Source of the DNA: Symbiodinium natans
Lineage: Eukaryota; Sar; Dinophyceae; Suessiales; Symbiodiniaceae
DNA length: 62,000 nt
Assembly (NCBI GenBank): GCA_905221605.1
Contig: CAJNDS010000047.1
Location: 310,001-372,000, forward strand
Direction: 5' to 3'
The notes below the pieces were generated by a model. It had not been told where the DNA came from. It did no database searches and saw only the letters and a list, made by a program, of their open reading frames with translations. Of this stretch, positions 26,301 through 38,300 are shown piece by piece (the stretch's first letter is position 1; the number at the start of each line of letters is the position of its first letter). Position numbers and translations under genes: made by a program.

Positions 26301-29300
26301 ATGGTCCCTTAGTATGGGCCCTACAATGGGGACCCATCATATGCGCCATAAACCCAAGGGCCAGGACTTCAGAACCCATAGAAGAGTGTAAGGGACCACA
26401 TTCAGGTACCGTATAACCCTAAACCCTAAACCCTAAACCCTAAACCCTACACCCTAAACCCTAAACCCTAAACCCTAAACCCTAAACCCTAAACTCTACA
26501 CTTCGAGGAAAAAAAACAACCCCCGAGTCCTGGACCCTCCCCCCGCTGGGATAGCCTTGGCAGTTAAAGGCCACATGCCCGTCGGGGCCAATGCCACCCA
26601 TGAAGAAGCCGATACCTCTGCACTGGAGTTTGGGGTTTAGGGTTTGGGGTTTAGGGTTTAGGGTTTAGGGTGTCGGGTTTAGGGTTCAGGGTTTCAGGGC
26701 ATAGAGTTTAGAGTTCTGCTTCTAGGGTTCTTAAGGCACCCTAAACCCTAAACCCTAAACCCTAAACCCTAAACCCTAAACCCTAAACCCTAAACCCTAA
26801 ACCCTAAACCCTATCTGCACTGGAGGCCTGGTCTTTTCGGATTTCAGGGCTTAGAGGTTAGAGTTGGGGAGGGGGTGCCCCAAAACCCAAAACCTAACCC
26901 TAAACCCCAAAACCCCAAAACCCCAAAACCCCAAAACCCCAAAACCCTAAATCCCCAAATCCCCAAATCCCCAAATCCCCAAATCCCCAAATCCCCAAAT
27001 CCCCAAATCCCCAAATCCCCAAATCCCCAAATCCCCAAATCCCCAAATCCCCAAATCCCCAAATCCCCAAATCCCTAAATCCCTAAATCCCTAAATCCCT
27101 AAATCCCTAAATCCCTAAATCCCTAAATCCAAAACCCCAGAAAGTCTAAACCGTAGGGTTGAAGGCTTCGGAGTCTTAGATGCACAGGCTCGCGGGAATC
27201 CTCGCCCTGAAGCACGAACCTGCCTCTTTAGGCTTACAAAACCTAGACCCCCTAAACCCTCTAGACCCTCTAAACCCTCTAAACCCTCTAAATAAACCCT
27301 CTAAGCCCTCTAAACCCTACACCTGAAACCCTAAACCCTAAACCCTACCCCCCCACCGCCCAGAAGCCGCACCTCCCAGGGCGCGAATCTTTGCCTCGTA
27401 CTCCGAGCACCACTGGTCAACCTTCAAAGTGTACAGACTTTAAAGGGTTAGGGTTTAGGGTTTAGGGTTTAGGGTTTAGGGTTTAGGGTTTAGGGTTTCG
27501 GGTTTCGGGTTTAGGGTTTAGGGTTTAGGGTTTTGTCTGGCGCTTCTTTCTGCTTTTCATGCGCATCCAGAAGATCCTGTAGCCCAGCTTTTGTTGCCTG
27601 CGGCCGGACGTGCAGGTTTGTAAGGCACCAGCCTGATCGCCAAGTCTCGGAACTCATTGCCGTTCTCAGCCGCGTGCAGGTTCTAAACCCTAACCCTAAA
27701 CCCTAAACCCTAAACCCGTCTGCATTGCATGGCGATCCACCGGACCCCAAAAGGTCGTGGCGTCCTCGACCTGCAGAACTCTACACATCCAACCCCTAAA
27801 CCCTAAGACCTAAACCATGCCTATTCTATGCTTACAAAAACCCCCCCTCCCCACATAGGATGTTTTTAGGGCAACCTGCAAAGAAAATCGGATTTAGGCT
27901 CGTACGGCCCGGCAGGTTGGCTCCAGGTTGGGGGTTGCAACTAACCTCGAGACCCGAAAGCCCCTAAGCCACTCAGAGTGTACTGCAAGTCGGGGTTATA
28001 GGGTTTAGGGTTTGGGGTTTAGGGTTTAGGAAGGTCTGTTGAGGGAGGGGAGTTCAAGGGGGGTAGGTACCTAGGGAACCTTAGGGAAGTTCAGGGAGCC
28101 TTAGGGAGTAGTGGGGAGTACCGGGGAAGCTTGGGTTACATAAACTCCTTGAAGCCCCCTCCCTTAAGAACTCGGCAAGTTTAGGATCCCTAAGCCCTAA
28201 ACCCTAAGCCCCTAAAACTCTGGACTCCAAACCCCTCTAACTCAGCCCCGAAGCCGAGACCAACCCCAAAAAACTACAATCCTACCCTAAACCCTAAACC
28301 CTGAACCCTATGCCCTAAAGCCAAGACTCAAAACCCTAAACCTAAACCCTAAAACCCAAACCCTAAACCCTAAACCCTAAACCCCAAACCCCAAACCCTA
28401 AACCCTAAACCCTAAACCCGAGTTCGGCCGCACGAACGCCTGGCGCAGGACGCGCTGTTGGAGCAGCTCTTGCCGCGTCGTTGGGTCGCGCGTGCGGAGG
28501 CTCAGGTCCACCTGTCTGCAGGTTTAGGGTTTAGGGTTTAGGGTTTAGGGTTTAGGGTTTAGGGTTTAGGGTTTAGGGTTTAGGGTTTAGGGTTTAGGGT
28601 TTAGGGATTCGGGATTAGGTTTAGGGTTTAGGGTGTATAGGGCTTAGGGTTTAGGGGTCGGGGCAACCCAAATCTCTGATTCGTACTCTTCTGGAGCTAA
28701 GTATAGTACCCAACACCCCATGTTTATGGGTTACGAGTTACGAGTATAAATGGACCTTCTGGGCAAACCTTCCCTTCACCTTACCGGCTGAGTTGTCTAG
28801 AGGAGCAATGTTAACTTTTTGGGCTTCAAGGGGTCCTTCTTACTTTCCCAAAAGGCAGTTAAGAGAACGACCAACCCCACCCCAAACCCTAAACCTGACA
28901 GAGAAGGGCTTCGGTACCTGGTTTCATTCTAGCACTACTACGACTCGGTCCTCCTCCTCCTCCTAAACCCTGAATCCTAAACCCTCAAGACCAAACCTCC
29001 TCCTACTCCGACTCCTAGTCCTAGTCCTACTCCTACTCCTCCTCTTCCCTGTATCCGGAACTCTCCCAGACAGCAGCCATGAAGCTGTGTGGAGGGTTTA
29101 CTCCCCAAAGGTTCAGAAAAGTCTGGCTGCCCTCTGCAGAGCCATGTTTCTGCTTGCGAGCCTCTTGAACACGGTAAGGGTAACCGCATTTCCACAGCTG
29201 TCATCAACTCCCGGTACGGTTGGAAGTGAGTGTACGGGCAGCAGGCTCTCAGGAGCTCAGCTCCGTCGTGGTTTCCATCTCCAGCACCAATGCCCACTCA

Positions 29301-32300
29301 TCCGAGAGGCCTCTCAGGACTGGGGCCACCAGCACTGCAAATGACTTGGGCGCCCTCTGGAGTTGGAGAGCGTACTGGTTGAGTTCGTGGATGACGCACA
29401 GCAGAGTGAACAAAGCATCCTCCAGCATCTGAAGATCAGCGAATGCCAAAGGCCTATGCGAGAACAGTTGGAAGACAACGAACTTTGCGACTTCTTGGGT
29501 CCGGGTGATCAGGTTTTCCTGTGGCCCCCAAACCCGGAAACATGGTTACCCCCCCCCCCCCAATTTTCGGGCATCACACCCGAAAGTAATAGGCAGATGG
29601 AGCCTTAGGTTGAGTCCAGGGTTGGGAAATGTCGGATTTAGGTTTAGGGAGTCGATCTGCGGAATGCTATTCTTGTGGAGTTCCAAACCCGAACAAAACC
29701 CCAACCCAGAAAAAACACTACACCCTCACACGCCCGCATCCTAAATCCGAAACCTTAATCAGCCCTAAGCCCTAAACCCTGAACCCCTAACCTAACGCCA
29801 AACCACAAACATGTCGGCACATGAGCCGCCTCACCAGTGGGCCACACGTCGGCCATGGACAGTGCCTGTGCAGAGGTTTGCCAGCAAGGCTAGGGTTAAA
29901 GTTGCTTGGGGTTACCCTAAATCATAAATCATAAATCCTAACCCCTAAACCCTAAACCCTAAACCCTGAACCCTAACCCCCCCCCCCCCCCCCAACCCAC
30001 ACAAGAAGCCATCTGTACGATCGAACACAAACCCGAAACTTAATATTCACCTGGAGCCAAAGTCCCGGGGCGAAGAAATGAACCGAACAAATGAAAACGG
30101 GCTCGGCCCTTCTAGAATAAGGGTGCAACCCTCAAACTCTCAAACCCTCAAACCCCTGCTCCATACACCCTAACCCCTAACCCCTAATTCCTGAGCCCTA
30201 AACCCTAAATTCCAAAACCCTAGACCCTAAACCCTAAACCCTAAAAGCCCGACATCGAGGGCTTGGTTTCGGGTTTAGGGTTTAGGGTTTAGGGTTTAGG
30301 GTTTAGGGTTCAGGGTTCAGGGTTTAGGGTTTAGGGTTTAGGGTTTAGGGTTTAGGGTGCCTGCTTCACGTAGTCTCGCGGCTCGCCAGTCGGACCATAG
30401 CCGGGCTCCCGAAGATCCAGGCCTCGAGGTTGAGCAAATATTGGGTTGAGGTTCAGGGTTTAGGGTTTAGGGTTAGGGTTTAGGGTTTAGGGTTTTAGGG
30501 TTTTAGGGTTTTAGGGTTTTAGGGTTTTAGGGTTTTAGGGTTTTACGGTTTGGGGTTTGGGGTTGAGGTTCATGGTCTAGGGTTTAGTAATTTAGGGTTC
30601 AGGGTTTAGGGTTTAGGGCTTAGGGTTTAGGGCTTCGGGTTTGGGGTTTAGGGTTTAGGGTTTAGAGAAACTGTAGAGGGTTTGGGTCACTTAGTTTTTA
30701 CCCTAGGCCGCATATACCCCAAACCCTAAACCCTAAACTGCATAAACCCTGAACCCTGAACCCTGAACCCTGAACCCTAAACCCTAAACCCTAAACCCTA
30801 AACCGGAAAAAAAAACAAAAAAAACTCAAGCCGACGACTGCCAGGTAGCCGATCTTGGAGCAGTCCATTAGCAGCGCCCGCTGTGGGTCCAGGCCGAAGC
30901 CCTTGATGTAGTACTCCTTGCTTCAGTTTAGGGTTTAGGGTTTAGGGTTTAGGGTTTAGGGTTTAGGGTTTAGGGTTTAGGGTTTAGGGTTTAGGGTTTA
31001 GAGTTCAGGGACTTAAAACCCTAAACCCTACTTAGGGTTTAGGGTTCAGGGTTCTAGTTCTTCTAGGGCTGCAGGGGTTCCTCCGGTGTCGTGCTGAGGG
31101 TCAAACAAGCCTTGGGCCTCAAGAATCAAGCTCCCCAGCGGTTTAAGGTTGGTTGTTTTGGGTTTAGACTTCAGGACTTGAAGCCCTGAATCCGAACCCG
31201 ACCCTAAACCCTAAATAAACCCTAAACCCTAAACCCTAAACCCCAGTCTTTAGGGTTCGGAGCCGGGCTTCTGAAAGCACGACACCCCGGGATGAGTTGT
31301 CAAAGGCTCTGTGCTTGAGTGTTTTTGAGGGAGCCCCAAAACCCCAAACCCCAAAGTCCAAACCCTAAACCCCAAACCTTAAACCCTAAACCCTAAACTC
31401 CGAAGGCTCCTCATGTTTCTGCGACTTTCAGGGCGAAAGACGGCCTGCACTCAAACCGCATGCCCTCGAAGACCCCTGCCCTAAACCGGGTTGAGGGGTG
31501 TAGGGTTTAGGGTTTAGGGTTTAGGGTTTAGGGTGTAGGGTTAGGGGTTTAGGGGTTTAGGGTTTTAGGGCGGTTTAGGGGTTGAGGGGTACTGACAAGT
31601 TCTTGATAGCTTAAGAACCCGAAGCCTAAGACCGTACATGTTCATGGCCAGGAGGCGCTCACGTAGTGATAGAAGCTGTTGTGCTGCTCTGGGGAGATGG
31701 GATAGAACTCATCGATCTGCACAAAAGTCAGCTTTCCCAGATTCGGCTTCTCCTTGGCAAAGGCCCCCGGGTTTAGGGTTTAGGGTTTAAAGGGTTTATG
31801 CCCCCCCCCCCCCTCCCCCCTCGTGCCCCAGCTTCCCCAAGCCTAAGCCCGAAAAACTAACCCCTCGACCCAAACCCCAAAACCAGAACCCCTAAACCCA
31901 AAACCCTTTTGGGGTTTAGGGTTTCGGGGTTGTAGAGGTTTCACGGCAGGATTTTGGTTTAGGGTTTAGGGTTTAGGGTTTAGGGTTTAGGGTTTCGGGT
32001 TCAAGGTTTAGGGTTTAGGGTTTAGGGTTTAGGGTTTAGGGTTTAGGGTTTAGGGTTTAGGGTTTAGGGTTTAGGGTTTAGGGCTTCGAAACCCTAAACC
32101 CTAAACCCCAAACTTTGGGACGAGCGTCGGGCTGGAGCCCGTACTTCTTCACCTCTTTCTGGATGGGATCGGAGCCCCAGTTTTGCAGGATCCGCTGGAC
32201 CCACTTGATGAAATACCTCAGGCTTTAGGGTTTAGGGTTTAGGGTTCAATTAGGTTTCGGGGCATAAGGTGCCATCTGTTGTTGGGTGTATATAGGCTTG

Positions 32301-35300
32301 CAGGGTTTCTTGGGCTTAAAGGGTGAAATACCTCAGGGTTTGAGGTTTCGGATTTCAAGGGTTTAGGGGCATAGGGTCCATCTTTTTGGGCGGTTTATAT
32401 GGGCTTGTAGGGTTTCTTGGGGCTTCTGGGGTCTTGTAGAGGTTTTAGATTAGCATGTCTAAGATTTATAGGTTAAGTGAGGCTTAGGGTTTATAGAAAC
32501 GCCTCTCGGGATGCTATTTCCCAGACGGCCCAATTTGGTTCAGGGCACCCCGAACCCTGCGCCCGTCGAATCTGGCACCCTATCCCCTACACCCCTGTAA
32601 ACCCCTCTAAACCCCTCTCTAAACCACTCTCTAAACCCCTCCAAACCCCTCCAAACCCCTCTAAACCCCTCTAAACCCCTCTACAGCCCTGTGAACCCTC
32701 TGGACCCTAAACCCCAAACCCCAAACCCCAAACCCCAAGCCGTTTTGGGCTCAAAGCCTGGTGTTTAGGGGCAAAGCTGTCCTCTGCCTGGAGTCTCTAC
32801 ACGTCTCTACCCTGGGGGGCAGTTGGGGGGAATGCTGGGAACCCAGAACAACCCTGAACCCGAAACCCTAAAAACCCTCTCAGCCCTGTCAACCTTAAAG
32901 ATCCCTGTAAACCCCTAAGCCTAAACCCAAAACCCAAAACCCAAAACCCTAAACCCTAAACCCTAAACCCTAAACCCTAAACCCCCTAAACGAACTCCAG
33001 TCACCCCATAAACCCCGACGTATCCCACAACCCCTCATCAACGAGGCTCCTTTCTATTCTATCACCTTAGAATCATGGTGAAAAAAGAAGATTCCAGCTT
33101 CCCTTGGGCACATATCGTTTCTAGACAAAAACATCCTTAAACCCTTAAACCCTTGAACGGTGTGATGACAGTTCTTGGGAGCAGTCCGTCGCCGCTTAGG
33201 AATCCTTCAACACTTAAACCCTTAAGCCCCCTAAACCAGAAACACTGCTGGACTCGAGGTGCTCAGGCGTCTTGCCGGTAGGCAGTGAGCAGACGCCTTC
33301 AGGATTCTGCTGCGCCCATTCCTTGGCTCCCCCGCAGTAAAAGGTGCTCAGGGTTTCAGGTTTACATAACAGGTTTGGGGTTTTAAGGTTTCGGGTTTAA
33401 TTCCGAAACCTTGAAATTCATAAGGCCCGAACCTCGTAATACGCAGCCTAGGGTTTGGTGTCTAGGGCTTGGGCTAACATAGGGTTTAGGGTCCGGGGCT
33501 TGACGCTAAGGACCTCTGAAGACTTATTAATCGCCTGTTGGGACCATCATGTGCCAGGACAGGCGCTGCAGGAGGCTGGCTTCTTTGATCCTTCCACTTA
33601 TTTGCTTGGCCTGAGCTGTGCGGGAGGCACTTCGACGTTGCACGGATCCTGTCTTCGTGGGTCTGCAGGACTTCTCGCCTAAGCGACGTTCAGGTTTCGG
33701 GTAGCTTCGTCATGGATTCGAAACGTCCTGCAAGATTGAGCGACTCTCGCCAGAAAGACTCGACGTATCTTGCGTTGCTTGTAGTCTCGCAACCGAAAAC
33801 CTGATGCTCAGAGCTTGACCTGCCGGCCCGTCCCTTCAGGAATTTTGTACTAAGTTTGTTTTATCACTCTCTGTTGCCCTGAATTTTGCGTCATCGGCGT
33901 GTGGCCAGTAGCCCATAATGTACAGGGCCTGACTTACTTATCAGGGTTTAGGGTTTAGGGTTTAGGGCTTGGGGAAAACAAGCTCAAGTTTCATGATTCC
34001 TACCAGAGTAAGGAAGCGCACCAAAAACACACACACACACACACACATATGGCATTTCCCTCAAAGGGGTTGTCATTTCAAGAAATCGAATGAGCACACT
34101 CTCATTTTTCTATACATTCCTCAGCGAGTGAAACATCAAGCTGTCCGATCGGAAAATTGCAGGTACGTTTTCACCCCTCCCTGGGGATGTCTTCGTTGGC
34201 CAGCGACCCCCAGGGAGAGCGCTGGCCCCCTGCATTATAGCATGGCTGAACGTCCATCATTGATTCGTTTACTCTTGGAAACAGAGTTTCCACACACACA
34301 CACACACGACCGGTCATGCCGGTTGTCTGGAAGATTACTCAGCCTTGCATCTGAAGTCACCTAATTGCATCCAGATCGCTCAAACTAGTCGAATTGGGAA
34401 AGTTCTGATGTAGCTCTTCACAAAGATTCTTGGTAAGAGCAATGATCTCGTTCAAACGCTGTCCTAAAAGTGCGACATCATCTAGAAATGTCCGGTTGGA
34501 TCGTTCAAGATTGTCTACACGAAATTGCAGCGCAGACATACAATCACTCACTTCAGCTCGGAAAAGGTGAAGACGATCTCGTGTTTCTTGATTGGCCCGT
34601 TTTAGATCATCCAGTTGAGCCTGCAAAGAAGTAATCTGTTGAATCTGAATGGTCTGAGCAGCTTGCATGGAGGATTTTGTCTGCTCCAAATCTCCTCTGA
34701 TGCCAATGATCTCGGTCTGAGTGAACTGAATCCATCTTTCCAATGGTGCAAGGGGGAACAAGGCGGAATTACAAGAATCAGAAGACATCGCACACTACAG
34801 CTCGAGAGAAAAAAGACCTTGTAACAATCAGATCTCAGTTCAAAAAACAAGAAACTGTTGCACTAACAGAAGCTCAACAACTCTTTTACACCACCCCTCG
34901 TCTGGAAAACAACTGCTGAAGGTCCTGAAGCTGACTCTGCTTGAGTTCATGAGGCCAAACATACTTGTTGATGAAGGCTTTTCTACTGTTGTACAGAGCC
35001 TTCTTTTGAGAAGGTGTGCCTGCAGAAGATGGTAGCTTGAACCTCCATTCTTCAGAGGTCATAATGAACTTCAACGCTAGAGAAGGTGACGTAATGACAT
35101 CGAATCCTATGAACTCACATTGTGCATTAGCAGAATCTACAGCTTCTAATTCAACTGGTGAAACGTAAAAGTGGTCAGAAAGAAACTGTCGAACTGCCGC
35201 ATGAGGTAAGAGAGATTGATCTAACAGCACCAATCGATTATCTACATAGCGCAAACAGCAAAAGCATTGTGATGCAACCAAAGATTGAAAACGATCCATC

Positions 35301-38300
35301 CATTGTTGTTCAATGTAGCTGACCGATACAGCGGCTAGCATAGGACTGATTTGGTTGCCGATAGCTGCTCCACGTTGTTGACAAAAAACTCGGTTCAGAA
35401 TGTGAAAGAAAGAAGTCGAACAGCTAAGTTGGCAGAGAGGAACAATGTCTTTCAATGCAATGGTGTACATCTTCTGGCCAGCTTTTCGGGGACGTCCTTT
35501 CCAAACTCTGAGCTTGGTGTCCTTCTCAGTAAGGGAAACCGAAAAGACATAGGTGTCAAAATCCACGAAGTGCAACTCTTGAAACCTTCCAACAAGCCAT
35601 TGAACAGCAAGTAGAATGCGATCAACTGGAATGGACGTGAAAAAACCAACCAAATCCTGATTGAAAGTCCGAAGTCGTGCATCAATAGGTACGCTTGCAA
35701 GGAAGTCGATCAACTTCTGCATCATCCTAGGAAAAGAATCCAAGCCAAAAGATTGTGGTGCACATTCTCGTAGAAGAAGATCTAGGACGATGGCAACTGC
35801 TCGAAAAAGCTTGGCAAATACGAAGAAAGAATAACTGATGATAGGTCTTGCACCGGCATACTGCTTCTTTTTCTTCAAAAGGAGATACGCAATCGGTAAC
35901 GACGAGGTTCTAGTATTAATGCCCCAGGCATATCGTTGTAGCCATCTGGCCTTGGTCCGTGAAAGTAAATGCTGTTCAGCTTGGGCGACTGAAAAAGGCA
36001 ATGGTCGATACACCTTCAAATCACCAAAGGTGGATCGCTGAACATCCCAAAGAAACTTGGGACAGAAAACATGGCATTCTCCTAGAGCATGATCTCGTCC
36101 ATGAACCACAACTTCGGATAAAAGCCCACGTAGGAATTGAATGTCCTTCATCTTGATGGTCTCCCATGCAAAATGCACATGTCGGGGCCAAAGCTGAAGA
36201 ATAAACTCCCTCCAATCATGTTCCAAGAAATTGAAGAGGCCTACTTTTTTGCACCATCGTACGACAATACCAGAACTTTCGGCAATGTACTTCTCCCGAC
36301 TAGGGAATACCTGTGAAGAAGTGGAATGGGACAAAATATTACGTAGCCGTTTGGAAACTTGAAGAAGTCTTGCAGGGGAAGCTACATGTCCATTGGTAAC
36401 CTGTACTTCTGGATGATCAGTACGGAATCGAGCACAAGGACAATGAGGGGCAACATCCCAAGTCCATGTAGCGGTACGAGCAAGATGATTGTACAATAAT
36501 TGTTGCACTGTACGATGCTTTCCAGCAACAGGCTTTGTGAGGGGCAGGTGAAACGGAACAAGATAGTCATACTGTTGCTTGACCAGTCGATTTAAAAAAC
36601 CCCGTACTTGTGAAGAAAAATTAGGCGTCGCCAAGAAAGGTATCACAAGTGGCACATTGGCTTTGGGCACCGGCATCTTTCGGAACTCCAAGGCACGGCG
36701 AATAATACTGCGTAGCTTGGTGCGTGGAGGATCATCACAATGATTGGCAAGTCGAAACAAAGCATAAAGATGTAGGTGGTGAAACTCAGAAGAGCGTAGT
36801 CGGGTTGACATACGAAAAGAGGCTTCATTGTCAGAAGAGAGAACCATGAGGATGTGCCATGCTTGTTCTGGTCGAAGGAGAGATTCTTTGTAAAAACCTT
36901 GTTGCCGAATTGTACGCAATCGGCGACGAACTTTTTGCCACAATCGTTGACCAGGAGTAGCAAAGAGAGAAGAAAAGGTCATCAAGGTAGCGGTACGACC
37001 AGGATTTGTGGGATTGAGACGAAGAATCCAAGGATGATTGAATCTGGGTTGCCAAAGTTGAATAAATTGATATTCAACTGCACGGGTGGAAACTGCATCA
37101 GAGCACTGCTTGATGGGGAAAATGACGTAGTCATGAAAACAGTTCCGGGAATGCCAGAAAAGCATCACCAACTCACAATTAGTAACTTGATCTAGTTGAA
37201 GTATACGAAGCTTCCTCCAGCGAACATCATGACGGTCATGTACTGAAACCCACGTACTGCCAACGTAACATAATCGACTGTGTAGAATACTGCTGTGATC
37301 AGACATCGGCTGTTTTGACATAGGCGCCAGGATCGCGTAGACCACGAATGGTGTCTGAAAGAGTTCGTAGAACTCACCAAAAGAAAGACCCACAAAATGA
37401 CTGGTGCGTTTTACCCAGGATTTCATCAGCCGCGAACTAGATTGAGACCATCTAACTGAACAAACGAAAAACCATGCTGCAAGGACTCTCAGTGGAATAC
37501 GTAACGCATACTCAATCTCATGATAAAAACAGCATTGAAGAAGGGCCATCATACTGAATAAGACTGATTGCAAGTCACTCCAGTCGAAGGGTCGAGAAGA
37601 TTGTCCATTCATAGGTGATAGTCAGACTTCTGCCAAATGCACTGCAACCGAAATGACGCGAACCAACTCCAAAGGTTTGCACTTGGCAGCGACTGAAACT
37701 GGCAGGCCATATGCTGCAGCACGATCTGGAAGCACAGCCACTTCTTCTTCCGTCAAAGACGACAGAATGTTCTCGCAAAACTGCTGCGCCTGCTGAATCT
37801 GCTTTTTCTGAGCAGCAGAAACATTCTTCAGACCATTAATCCAAGCTTGAACCTTTGCCGGGGTAACCGCCTTGGGGGAAGAAGTCAACAATGGGCGAGC
37901 CGAAGGAGGCTGGTCACCAACAACATAAGCACGAAGTCGATCGGAAGACACGGCACTGCTCTTGGCAGTAATGCGGCGCTTGCTTGAAGGTTCAGCAACG
38001 GAAGGATTCGGGGTAGCCGAACGCTTCATGGCAGAAGACCTAGCTTCCTCTAGCTGCCGCTCTAGATCCTGAATCTTGCGATCTTTGTCGCTGCCCGATC
38101 CAGTGTCGGCAAAAGGCTCCAACTTCTGCAAAACAAACTGAGCCATGCGATGCGAGTTCTGGACTTTAACATTGTCGGCAAAAGGAGAAGAACGTTCCGC
38201 TACTGGAAGAATTTGCTCACCGTCTTGTTTTTGATGAGCTGTAAGTGAGGCTGCTACTTGATCTAGGTCCCAACGGCGTTCACGAATTGCTGAAAGCAGC

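Noticed and set aside
26844-27078. Overlapping Gly/Leu- and Pro/Asn-rich repeat ORFs
   Set aside because: Translations of the AAATCCCC array on the two strands.
34177-34227. HDV-like ribozyme
   Set aside because: The pseudoknot order resembles P1/P2, but the P3 hairpin and P1.1 needed for an HDV fold are absent.
33969-34364. 131-aa plus-strand ORF across the terminal repeat
   Set aside because: Spans the CA microsatellite and the pLTR, antisense to the element.
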